Source of the DNA: Saprospiraceae bacterium
GTDB taxonomy: Bacteria > Bacteroidota > Bacteroidia > Chitinophagales > Saprospiraceae
Direction: 5' to 3'
DNA length: 64,000 nt
Assembly: GCA_022841745.1 (NCBI GenBank)
Contig: JALHQW010000032.1
Location: 18,470-82,469, forward strand
The translations under genes and the position numbers were made by a program. A model generated the notes under the pieces. The model saw nothing but the letters and a program-made list of their open reading frames with translations. It did not search any database and was not told the origin of the DNA. Position 1 is the first letter of the stretch, and the number at the start of each line of letters is the position of its first letter. Of this stretch, positions 18,657 through 28,816 are shown piece after piece.

Positions 18657-18778
18657 GCAGGTACTGGTTTGAAATTTTCGCAAAATTAGATGTTCGATAC
18701 GCAATTAACCTCTAATTGTTTGGACAACCATACCCTGCGTTGATGCATTGATTCACAATACCAACAAGTTTTTCTTCT

Positions 18779-20116
18779 ATGAACTGGAGTTCAAAATTGC
18801 GTACCTACCTTTCAGAATCGATCCCCGGCCACGTCCTTGGGCTGTTCCGCATCATCTTCGGCTGTTTCATGGCCTATGAAATGGTGGACTATATCCAGAT
18901 AGACCTTGTGACGAATGCCTTCGTGCTTCCCAAGATCCAGCTTGAGTATTTTGAGTTTATCAAACCGTTGCCAGCCGGCGTGCTTCAGGCAATGCTTTAC
19001 ACCATGCTGGCCTGTACGGTGCTGATAGTCCTTGGCGTGCTGTTTCGGCCTGCCTGCTTTGTCTTTGCCAGCCTTTACCTTTACTTCTTTCTGCTCGACA
19101 AGGGCATCTTCAACAACCACCTATACCTATTTATACTATTGGCCTTTGTGCTGGGCTTCACCCATGCCAACCGCTTTCTTTCCCTTCCCAATCTTTGGCG
19201 CAAACCAGTGACAGCCGATTTGATGGTACATCGCTGGGAGATATTCATCCTTCAGTTGCACTTCGCAATCGTTTATTTCTACGGTGGCCTTGCCAAGATT
19301 AACCCGGAATGGCTGTTGCACTTTCAGCCAGTGAAGCACATGATAGAAGTATATCCCGACAACGGCCCCTTGGCAGGGTGGCTTAAACTGGGGTTCCAGC
19401 CTGCTTTGGCTGTCTATGGCGGGTTGGTATTTGACCTGGCCGTTCCTTTTCTGCTTTGGTGGAAGCGTACCCGGTTGTGGACCTTGCTTCCCCTGTTATA
19501 CTTCCACATATCCAACTCGCTCACCTTCAACGACATTGGCATCTTCCCGTTCATCATGATGGCGACCACGGCAATTTTCTTCGAAGTAAACGAGTTGCCA
19601 GTGCTGCGCAACTTGGCCAAGCGAAAGCACAAGAACATCGAACTGCTCGAATCACCGGCTTCGGCCAAACGAATATTGGTGGTTTATATCACCTTCCAAC
19701 TGTTGTTCCCGTTCAGGGGCCTGTTCTTGCCCAACCCCGTCAACTGGACCATGATTGCCAATCGGTTCTCCTGGCGGATGAAATCGCAGTCGAGGGAGAT
19801 AACCGAAATGGTATTCACCATACAAGATGGGCCAACCGGCCAAAAAATGCCAGTGGACATAAATACCTTCATCAACACCATGCAAATCAATGTGGTTGGG
19901 AACGATGTGGCTGCGGTAGTCTCGGTTGCCAAGGGGCTTGCCCGATTAGGGAGGGAGCAGGGCATGGCCGACCCCTTGGTACATGCAAGTATAAAGGTAA
20001 GCTGGAATGGCCGGCCTGCGGCCAACACGGTTGACCCTGCGGTTGAACTTTCAAAAATTGTGGTGAATCCCTTTGAAAAATTGGATTGGGTGATGCCAGT
20101 GCCCGCCGTTAAATGA
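18779..20116 (+). CDS. HTTM domain (vitamin K-dependent gamma-carboxylase-like) membrane protein
   Basis: A 445-residue protein with several membrane segments in the first 290 residues. The pattern RIIFGCFMAYEMVDYIQ, then repeated hydrophobic helices and HFAIVYFYGGLAKINPEWL, matches the HTTM family, related to vertebrate gamma-glutamyl carboxylase. The C-terminal 150 residues are soluble. Bacterial members have not all been shown to carboxylate glutamate, so the reaction is not assigned. The head-to-head neighbour is the FG-GAP/ASPIC protein, a pairing that suggests the two may act on the same extracytoplasmic substrate (inference). Confidence 0.85.
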   Translation: MNWSSKLRTYLSESIPGHVLGLFRIIFGCFMAYEMVDYIQIDLVTNAFVLPKIQLEYFEFIKPLPAGVLQAMLYTMLACTVLIVLGVLFRPACFVFASLYLYFFLLDKGIFNNHLYLFILLAFVLGFTHANRFLSLPNLWRKPVTADLMVHRWEIFILQLHFAIVYFYGGLAKINPEWLLHFQPVKHMIEVYPDNGPLAGWLKLGFQPALAVYGGLVFDLAVPFLLWWKRTRLWTLLPLLYFHISNSLTFNDIGIFPFIMMATTAIFFEVNELPVLRNLAKRKHKNIELLESPASAKRILVVYITFQLLFPFRGLFLPNPVNWTMIANRFSWRMKSQSREITEMVFTIQDGPTGQKMPVDINTFINTMQINVVGNDVAAVVSVAKGLARLGREQGMADPLVHASIKVSWNGRPAANTVDPAVELSKIVVNPFEKLDWVMPVPAVK

Positions 20117-20311
20117 ACTAAAGCAGGGTTTTTGAACCCTTGTAGAAAGCTTTTGAAGAAAAATTTCCACGAATGCTTTGAATTTACGCCAACCGTGCAG
20201 TATCTTCGCGACTGCATTTAGAAGCACAATGCCTTCGATACAATAGGCGATAAAAAATCGTCAGATGTTAAATACCGAACTTTGGGTATGAACTTGAAGG
20301 CAACATGGAGT

Positions 20312-20319
20312 TAAATTTG
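20312..20319 (+). promoter_or_regulatory. candidate -7 box TAAATTTG, unit 1
   Basis: It matches the Bacteroidota -7 consensus TAnnTTTG and is conserved in unit 2 at 29264-29271, followed in both by TATTCT. It lies 576 bases before the small secreted gene. I do not see a well-spaced TTG -33 element, so the call is tentative. Confidence 0.4.
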
Positions 20320-20400
20320 TATTCTCTTTTTTAGAATATAAAAACCGAAAGGTTTCGACAGCAGAACATCAGAATTATAATCCAAATCCGCGAACATTTT

Positions 20401-20529
20401 ATGATCCAAGTTTACTTCTTTCCTACAACCGATTTCACACCAGTTCACTTTGATTCCATTCAAAGAATCCCGTTAAGGGTATCATCACCATTCTACTCCG
20501 CCAAGTTCCGGCGGCCCGTTTCCGGCTAA
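20401..20529 (+). CDS. conserved 42-codon leader ORF, unit 1
   Basis: ATG to TAA encodes a peptide beginning MIQVYFFPTTDFTPVHFDS. Unit 2 has a counterpart MVQLYFFPQTDFIPYELDS. The first 22 codons align with no gap; most differences fall at codon positions one and three, and few at position two, as expected for protein-coding sequence. The C-terminal halves differ. It may be a leader peptide controlling the downstream genes, or a remnant of a gene. No ribosome-binding site is recognisable and I know no family. The coding call is an inference. Confidence 0.4.
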   Translation: MIQVYFFPTTDFTPVHFDSIQRIPLRVSSPFYSAKFRRPVSG

Positions 20530-20714
20530 TTGATTTTTTTTCTGATTGTTTGCTCTGAAAAATAAAATTTGGAGTTGTTTTAACCATTTTACACAAAAGA
20601 ATTGGGCTTTGCCCGTTTTGCAAGATTTGCTATTAGCAAATTATAATCCATGGCAAATTATAATCTCATTTGGAAAACGAATCTTACACAATATGCCTTC
20701 ATGCGTAAGGCAAT

Positions 20715-20756
20715 GGCATTAGTCGGCCTCGGTGGCAGGGCTAATGCCTTTTTTTT
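20715..20756 (+). terminator. intrinsic-terminator-like hairpin in the leader, unit 1
   Basis: GGCATTAG pairs with CTAATGCC around an 18-base loop and is followed directly by eight T. It lies 173 bases before the small gene start. Unit 2 has an unrelated hairpin at 171 bases. It could terminate a leader RNA of about 400 nt or act as an attenuator for the genes that follow. Confidence 0.6.
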
Positions 20757-20887
20757 GGGTTCAACGGATGTTCTGATAAAGGCTTAAAGAGAAAAGCAAG
20801 GGATTGACATTCAACAAGTTGCGTCAGTTTCTTTTCTTGTTCGTGTTTGTTTTTTTTCAAATATTTTTAACTAAAATCTTTAATCTT

Positions 20888-21337
20888 ATGAAAAAAGTGA
20901 ATTTCAAAGTTGTCCTTACGGCACTTTCGTTCGCGTTTGCCTTCTTCTTGGGGGTTAGCACGGCTGAAGCGCAGGTAGGTGCATCCTTGACTGCTGGCGG
21001 TGCAGGAGTGCCCGTCGACAAGGCCTCATCGGGGATTTACTCGCTTCCACAGGGGAACTTCCAAAGCCCCCAGGTTGCGATGAATACGCTGATGAACGAG
21101 ATGAACAGCATCAAGAATATGCTGATTCAGATACAAAATGAGTCGGATCCGACTTTCATTGCAATGGTTCGGTTGCTTACCTACTACCAAGGCATCCACC
21201 AGGCACTTCTTGCTGGCCAATCTGTGCCACAGGCAATCGTGACTGGACTTGGCGCTGTTAGTAGCAATGAGTTTAGCACCAAAATTCCTGCAAGCTACCT
21301 CACCTTGAGGAACCAGGCAATTGCGTTGCTCGACTAA
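20888..21337 (+). CDS. small secreted protein paired with giant protein C
   Basis: 149 residues, starting at the ATG that yields the signal peptide MKKVNFKVVLTALSFAFAFF...AEAQ; an in-frame ATG 28 codons upstream gives a poorer N-terminus. The mature part of about 120 residues is likely mostly helical and contains PQGNF, LLAGQSVP and a terminal ALLD, all conserved in the unit 2 counterpart. It has no T9SS tail, lipobox or cysteine cluster. It is 87 bases before giant gene C on the same strand, so probably co-transcribed. No family is recognised. A periplasmic or outer-membrane helper for the giant protein is a guess based on the repeated pairing. Confidence 0.75.
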   Translation: MKKVNFKVVLTALSFAFAFFLGVSTAEAQVGASLTAGGAGVPVDKASSGIYSLPQGNFQSPQVAMNTLMNEMNSIKNMLIQIQNESDPTFIAMVRLLTYYQGIHQALLAGQSVPQAIVTGLGAVSSNEFSTKIPASYLTLRNQAIALLD

Positions 21338-21424
21338 AAAACCGGGAGCAAGCTATTGGCTCGGCTAATGCTTTCTTCCAAACAATTTTTGTTTTAATTC
21401 TTTAACTTAAATTTTCATAATCTC

Positions 21425-24400
21425 ATGAAAAAAAGAACATTGACGTACCTCGGTATGGTTCTTTTGAACGTCTTGTTTGCGGCTCAACTTTTCGCCCAGA
21501 CTAACGTCAATATGCCGTACAATACAGGTCCGACAACTTTTACAATTGCACCACCAGCTACCTGTTTCTTCAACTTTTTTGACAACGGTGGTCCTGGTGG
21601 TAACTACTCCAACAACTCTGGAGTAAACTCAATTGCTACTTTCGCACCATCCAACCCTGCTACGCACCGCATACAGGCAAACTTCAGCAGCTTGTCTGCA
21701 GAGGTGGGTTGGGATGCACTTTTCATCCACAATGGCAACTCTGTAGCTTCTCCACTAATTCCTGGTACAGCTACCACGTTTAACTTCGGTGGCGGTGGCT
21801 GGAACTCTAGCCCAGGCGTCGTTACATCTACTGATGCCTCTGGTGCCCTTACCTTCCGTTTCCGTTCGGATGCGTCTGTAACGGCTACTGGTTGGGTTGC
21901 TACTGTAGCTCAAGTGCCCGTCAGTGCTTGTGCAATGACGGCTCCTGCCAACATCACTACTGGCAACTCGCCTGCTTCGGCTTGCTCAGCCAACGTGACC
22001 ACGGCGGCTCCATCCTTCGCTCCTGCTGGCTGCAACACGGCTTTCTCGCTGCAGTACAGGGTGAACGGCGGTACGCCAGTTGTGATTGGTGCTGTAGTTC
22101 CTGCTACAGTTACAATTCTTGGGCTTCCAGTTGGTGCCAACACCATCACTTGGCAGTTGGTTGACCCATGTGGTAACGTAGTAGTTGCTACTGCTACGCA
22201 AACCATTACGGTTAACGACACGACGCCTCCGGTAATCACTTGCCCGGCTGACATCGTTATCAACCTTGACGCTGGCGAGTGCTGTGCATTCGTTAACTAC
22301 AACGTAACTGCTTCTGACAACTGCCCGGTATTCGTACCTGCTCTGTTCACGCAGAATCCTCCAACGAATAGCCCTACTCAGGCGATTTCCCCAGGTCTAT
22401 CCTTGAACTGCGGTTTTGCGCAGACGAGGTTTGGCCGTGTGTTCCTTGCTACTTCGGCAATCAGGATCACGGGCTTGCAAGTTGGCATACGTGCTCCCGG
22501 TGCTGGTGCTTATACTTACAACATCTACCGTTTGACTTCAGGTACTGCTCCTGCAGCTGGCAACGCCAACATGCAGTTGCTGTTTGGCCCTTTCAACGTG
22601 AACATGCCTAACGTCACCACTACTTACGTTCCTGTTAACTTCCCAACTGCGACCAACATCGCAGCTGGCGACAGGTACTTCATCGAAATCATTGACCAAG
22701 ATGGTAACTTCACGATGGGTAACATCGAGATTCCTGATAACCCAGGTACACCATCTTACATTGCTGCCAATGCTTGCGGCTTGCCAAGCTTCGGTACTTT
22801 CGCTTCCGTAGGTTTCCCTAACCTCTCCTTGGCCTTCAACGTAGTGGCTCAAGTAGAGGCTCCGCTTGTTCCAGTACAGACTTCAGGCACGCCTTCTGGC
22901 AGCTTGTACTGCGTTGGCACAACCCAGAACTGCTTCACGGCTACCGACGGTGTAGGTCTTACTTCTACTTGCTGCTTCAACGTAATCATCCGTGAGTACG
23001 CCAACCCATCGCAGCAGATGGCCTGCAACGACAACGTTCAGATCAGCCTCGACCAGCAGTGCGTGGCAGTGATCGGTGCCGACGACATCCTTGAGGGCGG
23101 CCTCTACGGCTGCTACGACACCCGCTACAAGACGGAGATCGTGACGCCGATGGGCCAGATCATCACCGGCCCGAACGGTGAGGCCATCGTTGACGCCAGC
23201 TACATCCCCGGCCCGCACACGGTCAGGGTGACCGACCTGGTCACCGGCCAGAGCTGCTGGGGCTCCATCATGGTGAAGGACAAGCTCCCGCCGGTGATCG
23301 AGTGCCGCGACATCACGATCCCCTGCACGGTTGACCCTGCCACGCTCAACGAGCCGGCACCAGCCATCCAGGGCCCACAGGCCCTGATCCTCACCGGCCT
23401 CAACGACATCATCGAGAACGGTGCGAACTCGCCACGCAACTACAATTTCGACTTCAGCTACCTACCTCCAAATACACCAGTATTGGACGCTAACGTACGC
23501 TTGAAGCTGACGGGCCACACCTGGCTCCCAGACCTCACCGTTACGCTGATCGCACCAGATGCCACGCAGCGCAACGTGATGACCATCGGCGGTTGCATCC
23601 TCCAGGAGTGGCCGATCGACGCCGTGTTCTCCGACGAGGGCTCCGCCATCACCCTCTGCGTACAGCTGAACGCCGGCGGCGCCGAGCTGCAGGCCCTTAC
23701 GGGCGGCGTTTCGCAGCCCACGCTGATGCAGTTCTTCGACGGCAAGGACGCCAGCGGCACCTGGACCGTGCGCATTACCGACAACTTCCCCGCCGACGAC
23801 GGCGTGATTGAAGAGGTGGGCGTAATCCTCGACGTTAACTTGCCAGCAGTCATCCCATCCGACAACTGCGGCGGTGTCAACGTGACTTATTTTGACAGCT
23901 ATGTTGATGCTGGTACTTGTGACGCTGGTCAAATTACCAGGACTTGGACGGCCACCGACGATTGGCAGAACTCTGCCAGCTGCGTACAGATCATCACCAT
24001 CGAGCGCCCGACGCTCGACGACGTGGTACCGCCAGCTGACGTGATGTGGACCTGCGAGCAGTACGATGCGTTCCCGAACATCACGGGCGCCACTGCGCTG
24101 CACCCGTTCATCACGGACGCCGACCCTGCAACTGCGGTGATCGAGGTGAACCTCGACCCGAACTGCGACGACCTCGACCTGAACCTGGGCACGCCCGTGA
24201 CGCAGGACAACCCGGGCATCAACGCCACGAACGTTGCCAACGGCGGCCTCGGCTGCCCAGGCTCGAACCCGTTCTTCGGCAACAACGGCCTTGACGACGC
24301 GGACGTTCTCGCACTGACCGGCTCCGGCCTGCCTACCATCGACGGCCTGCCGTTGACTGCTGCCTGCGAGATCACCTGGGACTACGACGACCTGCTCATC

Positions 24401-27400
24401 AACGAGTGCGCCGGCACGTTCAAGATCCTCCGTTCCTGGACGCTCATCGACTGGTGCGTGAACCCGTACCGTATCGTGAAGTTCGACCAGATCATCAAGG
24501 TGGTTGACAACAAGGCACCGGTTCTCGAGCTGTTCGCAGTAGCTGGCGAGACGACGAGCAACTACGGCACGCACGACATCCCCGCCCTCGGCAACGGCTC
24601 TAACGGCAGCGGCCCGGGCGTCATCAACGGCAACCAGGGCGGCGGCTGCAACCAGGAGCCACAGCTCAGCGGCGGCACTTCTTTCCGTGCCCTCGTGCAA
24701 CTGCCACAGAGCCTCACGCCTGAGCAGTTCACGAACGTCCGCCTTGAGAAGCTCTGGTTGGAAGTTGACCACGAGCGCCTCAGCGACCTCGACATCTTCC
24801 TCCGCTCGCCGGACAACCGGATCCTCCAGATCACGGCCAACAACGGCGGCAACGGCACGTCCATCGACGCCGACTTCTACGACGCCGCCCCTGGCAACGT
24901 CAACGAGGCGCAGTTCAACGTGATCGGCGACTTCAAGCCGGAGGGCCACAACCAGGTGCAGTACAGCTACGCCAATGCGTTCGGCCAGGGCTTCAGCCCG
25001 AACTACACGGTGGTGTGGAACGTGACGTTCAACGGCATGCCGATGATGTTCAACTTCAACCTGACGCAGGCCAATGCGATGACGCAGCTTGCGCAGCTGA
25101 TGAACCTCAACGACCCGGCCGGCGGCATCGCACCTTACGTGCCGAACTGGACGAACAACGGCGCGGCCGGCAACACGAACACGAACCTGTTCTTCATCAG
25201 CGGCGGCTACTCCGGCAACGGGGTGCAGTACGGCCAGATGGTGATCACGCACACGCAGACGGGCACGGTTACGATCGTCAACCCGACGTCGCACGGCGCA
25301 AGCTGCGGCGGCTTCGCGGGCAACATCACGAGCTTCCTGCAGTTCGACAACCCGGCCCTCGGGTTCCAGGGCGACATGCTCGGCACCTGGGAACTGATCG
25401 TGTTCGACGAGGTGAGCGGTGCCACGGGCAAGGTGGTCAACTGGAAGCTGTTCTTCTCGACCGGCCCATTGACGATAGACGTCTACAACGCCAGCACGCC
25501 GCAGAACCAGGGCCCGCACGCAGTGTGCCAGGGCTCGGTGGTGGTCCCGCCCGTTGACGGCTACGACAACTGCAGCGGCATCGCCAGCTACAGGTCTGAG
25601 CTGTGGACGATCGTCCCGGGCAGCAACCCGGCAGTTCCGATGACGCAAGTAGGATTCGTCAACGGCAACGGTGGCGTGTTCAACAACGTGCCGCTGTTCC
25701 AGAACGGCGCCAACGCACGCTACATCGTGCGCCACTACGCCAAGGACGGCTGCAACAACACGGCGTTCATCGACCGCGTGATCCAGCTGCGCGACAAGGT
25801 TCCGCCGACCCCTATCTGCGTCGAGTTCACCGAGATCAGCATCACGAACAACTCGAACCAGACCGGCGGCTCCTGCTCAAGGCTGTACGCCGAGGACCTG
25901 GACCGCGCCAGCTACGACAACTGCAAGCCGGTGTACTTCCTGATCGCTAAGATGAACGACGCGACCAGCCCGAACATCTTCAACCGCTGCTACTACCCGT
26001 ACCGTGACTTCTGCTGCGACGAGCTCGGCGACCAGCAGGTGATCCTGTTGGTGCTGGACACGGACCCAACGCCGCTGTTCTCCACGCAGAACAACGCCAG
26101 CCTCGGCTGCGACGGCACGCCCGGCCTGTTCCTGAGCTCGAACTTCCAGTTCAACACGAGCGGCCTGAACTTCTCGACCTGCATGGTGAACGTACAGGTG
26201 ACGGACAAGATCCACCCGGTTCTCGTCAGCTGCCCGCCGAACCAGCGCATCAGCTGCGACTGGTACGCGGACAACATCGAGACGCAGCTCGCCGCCCTGA
26301 CGACGCCGGCCCAGCGCTCTGCGCTGCTGACGAGCCTCGGCTTCGGCGTTCCGACGTACTACGACAACTGCGCCATCGACCTGCAGGTGACGTTCTCCAC
26401 GAGCCTCGACCAGTGCCTCGAGGGCACGATCACCCGCTCCTGGAACAACACCCGCGACGGTGCCGGCAACGTGGCCCTGCAGCCCTGCACGCAGACGATC
26501 AACGTCGACCACGTCTCGGATTTCGCCGTTGAGTTCCCAGCTGACGTAACGATCAACTGTGGCGCCAACGTCCCGAACTTCGGCGAGCCGGAGATCTTCT
26601 ACGAGACCTGCGAACTTGTTGCCGTTACTAGCGACGACGAGGTTTACAACGTGGTTGCCGATGCCTGCTACAAGATCGTCCGCACGTGGACGGTGATCAA
26701 CTGGTGCGTGGTCGGCTCGGAGATCGACCAGGAAGTGGTCGAGCAGCCAGAGAACCAGTTGGGCCTTGCGTTCCCGGCTTGCGACATAGACAACGACGGC
26801 GACTGCGACGCCCGCACCTTCCGCGATTCCTGGAGGGGCAGCGTACCGGTTCCGAACCCGTTTGCGCCAGCGGCCTACCGCCTGCGCCCATTCGTGAACG
26901 ATGCGCACACGCCGAACACGAACCCGGTACTGAACTTCCGCAACCCTGACACGGACATCGACACCGACCCATGGGACGGCTACATCACGTACCAGCAGGT
27001 GATCAAGGTACAGGACAACGTGGACCCAGTGTTCACGAACGGCTGCGTCATCCCCGACGTTTGCATCGAGGACAACGGCTGCACGGCGACGATCCTGTTG
27101 CCAGAGCCGGAGATCACGGAGTGCAGCGACAACTACACGGTGACCGGCCACGTGCTCATCGGCGGCGTATGGATCAACGGCTTCAGCCCGATCCTCGGCG
27201 TTGCCCCCGGCACCTACCAGGTCCGCTACGTTGCGAACGACAACTGCAACAACCAGACGCAGTGCCTGAGCACCGTTACGGTGAAGGACTGCAAGAAGCC
27301 AACGCCGTACTGCAAGAACGGCGTGATCATCGAGATCATGCAGACCGGCATGGTAGAGGTATGGGCGAGCGACCTCGACGCGGGCAGCTTCGACAACTGC

Positions 27401-28816
27401 CCTCCGACGCAGTCACCGAAGCTCAGCTTCTCGGCCAACGTCAACAACATCAGCATCACCTTCACCTGCGACGACCTCGGCACGCAGGAAGTTGAGCTGT
27501 GGGTTACCGACGCAGCCGGCAACCAGGACTTCTGCACAACTTTCGTGGTTATCCAGGACAACATGGGCGCTTGCGACGACGACGACCCGCTCGTGGCAGG
27601 CACGATCGCCAACGAGGACGACCTCGCTGTTGAGGGCGTCAGCGTCAACGTGAACAGCCCGCAGGGCTTCACCGGCAACGTGGCGACGAACGTGGCAGGC
27701 CAGTACGGCGTGAACGTACCGGTGAACAGCGACGTGACCATCACGCCTGCGCTGGACGAGAACCCGCTGAACGGCGTGTCCACGTTCGACCTGGTGCTGA
27801 TCAGCAAGCACATCCTCGGCGTGACGCCGCTTGGCAGCCCGTACAAGATCATCGCAGCCGACGCCAACCGCTCGAACAGCGTGACGACGTTCGACCTCGT
27901 GGAGATCCGCAAGCTCATCCTGTTCATCAACAGCGACTTCCCGAACAACACTTCGTGGAGGTTCGTTGACGCAGCTCACAGCTTTGCGAACCCGGCGAAC
28001 CCGTTTGCCGCTTCGTTCCCAGAGGTGATCAACCTGAACGATGTTACGGTTGACCAGTTGAACAACAACTTCGTTGCCGTGAAGGTGGGCGACGTGAACG
28101 GTTCAGCCGCAGTCAACCTCCTCGGCGCTGCCGACGAGCGCAACAAGGTGGGCGACCTGGTGCTGAACGCCGACGACATGGAACTGGTCGCAGGCCAGGA
28201 GTACACGGTCGAGTTCAAGGCCACTGACTTCAACGTCAGCGGCTACCAGTTCAGCATGAACTTCGACGCCAAGGCGCTGGAGTTCGTGGGCATCGCCTCC
28301 GGCCTTGCCGACGCAAGCAACTTCGGCACCACGATGGTGAAGGAGGGCGTGCTGACCGCAAGCTGGAACAGCGACGAGGCGAAGGCACTTGCCAGCGGCG
28401 AGGTGGTGTTCGGCCTGACGTTCAAGGCGCTGCAGAGCGGCCGCATGAGCGAGCAGGTTGGCATCAGCAGCAGCCACACGGCAGCCGAGGCGTACAACAG
28501 CTCGAACGGGCTGATGAACGTTGCGCTTTCGTTCAACAACAACCTGGTGACCGGTGCGTTCGACCTGTACCAGAACACACCGAACCCGTTTGCCAGCGTC
28601 ACGACGATTGGCTTCTATCTGCCCGAAGCAACTTCTGCGACGCTGACGATCAGCGATGTCCAAGGTAAAGTGGTACGAGTAATCGAAGGCGACTACAGCA
28701 AGGGCCACAACACGGTCAACCTGAAGCGCGACGACTTCGGTGCCGCAGGCGTACTGTACTACCGCTTGGATGCGGGCAGCGACAGCGCTACCCGGAAGAT
28801 GATCCTGGTGGATTAA
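21425..28816 (+). CDS. giant T9SS surface protein C (CUB, HYR, P-like, dockerin, cohesin domains)
   Basis: 2463 residues. Signal peptide (to LFAQ), then a CUB-like domain (about 26-160: DNGGPGGNYSNN, WDALFIHNG, FRFRSD). An HYR domain starts at PPVITCPADIVINLD (269) and resumes at NCFTATDG (about 503); a foreign module of about 175 residues sits between. The shared Cys domain (CNDNVQISLD to SCWGSIMVKDK) and two proprotein-convertase P-like beta domains (about 655-811 and 1092-1352) follow. More HYR/Ig-like repeats lead to a carboxypeptidase-regulatory-like fold (2055-2110), dockerin F-hands DENPLNGVSTFD and DANRSNSVTTFD, a cohesin-like domain (2251-2358) and a T9SS tail (NTPNPFASVTTIGF to KMILVD). 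From residue 576 on it is identical to protein D. Likely an exposed adhesin or scaffold. Confidence 0.88.
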   Translation: MKKRTLTYLGMVLLNVLFAAQLFAQTNVNMPYNTGPTTFTIAPPATCFFNFFDNGGPGGNYSNNSGVNSIATFAPSNPATHRIQANFSSLSAEVGWDALFIHNGNSVASPLIPGTATTFNFGGGGWNSSPGVVTSTDASGALTFRFRSDASVTATGWVATVAQVPVSACAMTAPANITTGNSPASACSANVTTAAPSFAPAGCNTAFSLQYRVNGGTPVVIGAVVPATVTILGLPVGANTITWQLVDPCGNVVVATATQTITVNDTTPPVITCPADIVINLDAGECCAFVNYNVTASDNCPVFVPALFTQNPPTNSPTQAISPGLSLNCGFAQTRFGRVFLATSAIRITGLQVGIRAPGAGAYTYNIYRLTSGTAPAAGNANMQLLFGPFNVNMPNVTTTYVPVNFPTATNIAAGDRYFIEIIDQDGNFTMGNIEIPDNPGTPSYIAANACGLPSFGTFASVGFPNLSLAFNVVAQVEAPLVPVQTSGTPSGSLYCVGTTQNCFTATDGVGLTSTCCFNVIIREYANPSQQMACNDNVQISLDQQCVAVIGADDILEGGLYGCYDTRYKTEIVTPMGQIITGPNGEAIVDASYIPGPHTVRVTDLVTGQSCWGSIMVKDKLPPVIECRDITIPCTVDPATLNEPAPAIQGPQALILTGLNDIIENGANSPRNYNFDFSYLPPNTPVLDANVRLKLTGHTWLPDLTVTLIAPDATQRNVMTIGGCILQEWPIDAVFSDEGSAITLCVQLNAGGAELQALTGGVSQPTLMQFFDGKDASGTWTVRITDNFPADDGVIEEVGVILDVNLPAVIPSDNCGGVNVTYFDSYVDAGTCDAGQITRTWTATDDWQNSASCVQIITIERPTLDDVVPPADVMWTCEQYDAFPNITGATALHPFITDADPATAVIEVNLDPNCDDLDLNLGTPVTQDNPGINATNVANGGLGCPGSNPFFGNNGLDDADVLALTGSGLPTIDGLPLTAACEITWDYDDLLINECAGTFKILRSWTLIDWCVNPYRIVKFDQIIKVVDNKAPVLELFAVAGETTSNYGTHDIPALGNGSNGSGPGVINGNQGGGCNQEPQLSGGTSFRALVQLPQSLTPEQFTNVRLEKLWLEVDHERLSDLDIFLRSPDNRILQITANNGGNGTSIDADFYDAAPGNVNEAQFNVIGDFKPEGHNQVQYSYANAFGQGFSPNYTVVWNVTFNGMPMMFNFNLTQANAMTQLAQLMNLNDPAGGIAPYVPNWTNNGAAGNTNTNLFFISGGYSGNGVQYGQMVITHTQTGTVTIVNPTSHGASCGGFAGNITSFLQFDNPALGFQGDMLGTWELIVFDEVSGATGKVVNWKLFFSTGPLTIDVYNASTPQNQGPHAVCQGSVVVPPVDGYDNCSGIASYRSELWTIVPGSNPAVPMTQVGFVNGNGGVFNNVPLFQNGANARYIVRHYAKDGCNNTAFIDRVIQLRDKVPPTPICVEFTEISITNNSNQTGGSCSRLYAEDLDRASYDNCKPVYFLIAKMNDATSPNIFNRCYYPYRDFCCDELGDQQVILLVLDTDPTPLFSTQNNASLGCDGTPGLFLSSNFQFNTSGLNFSTCMVNVQVTDKIHPVLVSCPPNQRISCDWYADNIETQLAALTTPAQRSALLTSLGFGVPTYYDNCAIDLQVTFSTSLDQCLEGTITRSWNNTRDGAGNVALQPCTQTINVDHVSDFAVEFPADVTINCGANVPNFGEPEIFYETCELVAVTSDDEVYNVVADACYKIVRTWTVINWCVVGSEIDQEVVEQPENQLGLAFPACDIDNDGDCDARTFRDSWRGSVPVPNPFAPAAYRLRPFVNDAHTPNTNPVLNFRNPDTDIDTDPWDGYITYQQVIKVQDNVDPVFTNGCVIPDVCIEDNGCTATILLPEPEITECSDNYTVTGHVLIGGVWINGFSPILGVAPGTYQVRYVANDNCNNQTQCLSTVTVKDCKKPTPYCKNGVIIEIMQTGMVEVWASDLDAGSFDNCPPTQSPKLSFSANVNNISITFTCDDLGTQEVELWVTDAAGNQDFCTTFVVIQDNMGACDDDDPLVAGTIANEDDLAVEGVSVNVNSPQGFTGNVATNVAGQYGVNVPVNSDVTITPALDENPLNGVSTFDLVLISKHILGVTPLGSPYKIIAADANRSNSVTTFDLVEIRKLILFINSDFPNNTSWRFVDAAHSFANPANPFAASFPEVINLNDVTVDQLNNNFVAVKVGDVNGSAAVNLLGAADERNKVGDLVLNADDMELVAGQEYTVEFKATDFNVSGYQFSMNFDAKALEFVGIASGLADASNFGTTMVKEGVLTASWNSDEAKALASGEVVFGLTFKALQSGRMSEQVGISSSHTAAEAYNSSNGLMNVALSFNNNLVTGAFDLYQNTPNPFASVTTIGFYLPEATSATLTISDVQGKVVRVIEGDYSKGHNTVNLKRDDFGAAGVLYYRLDAGSDSATRKMILVD

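Larger units (their letters stand above)
20117..20887. other. long leader region of duplication unit 1
   Basis: About 770 bases. From 20290 on it aligns by eye with 29240-29820, upstream of unit 2. Shared parts include a TAAATTTG box, a block GAATTATAATCCAAATCC, a short ORF (20401-20529), GCAAATTATAATC (present twice here, once with GCAAATTGTAATC in unit 2), a CGAATCTTACACA-type block, and a hairpin at equal distance from the next gene. The last 40 bases before the small gene are AT-rich with no Shine-Dalgarno sequence, as is usual in Bacteroidota. Confidence 0.65.

Noticed and set aside
23462..25735. 757-codon ORF on the reverse strand, repeated at 32484-34757
   Set aside because: It is antisense to the GC3-rich giant genes and has the Val/Arg/Ala/His-rich composition typical of a shadow frame. 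It is present twice only because the DNA is duplicated.
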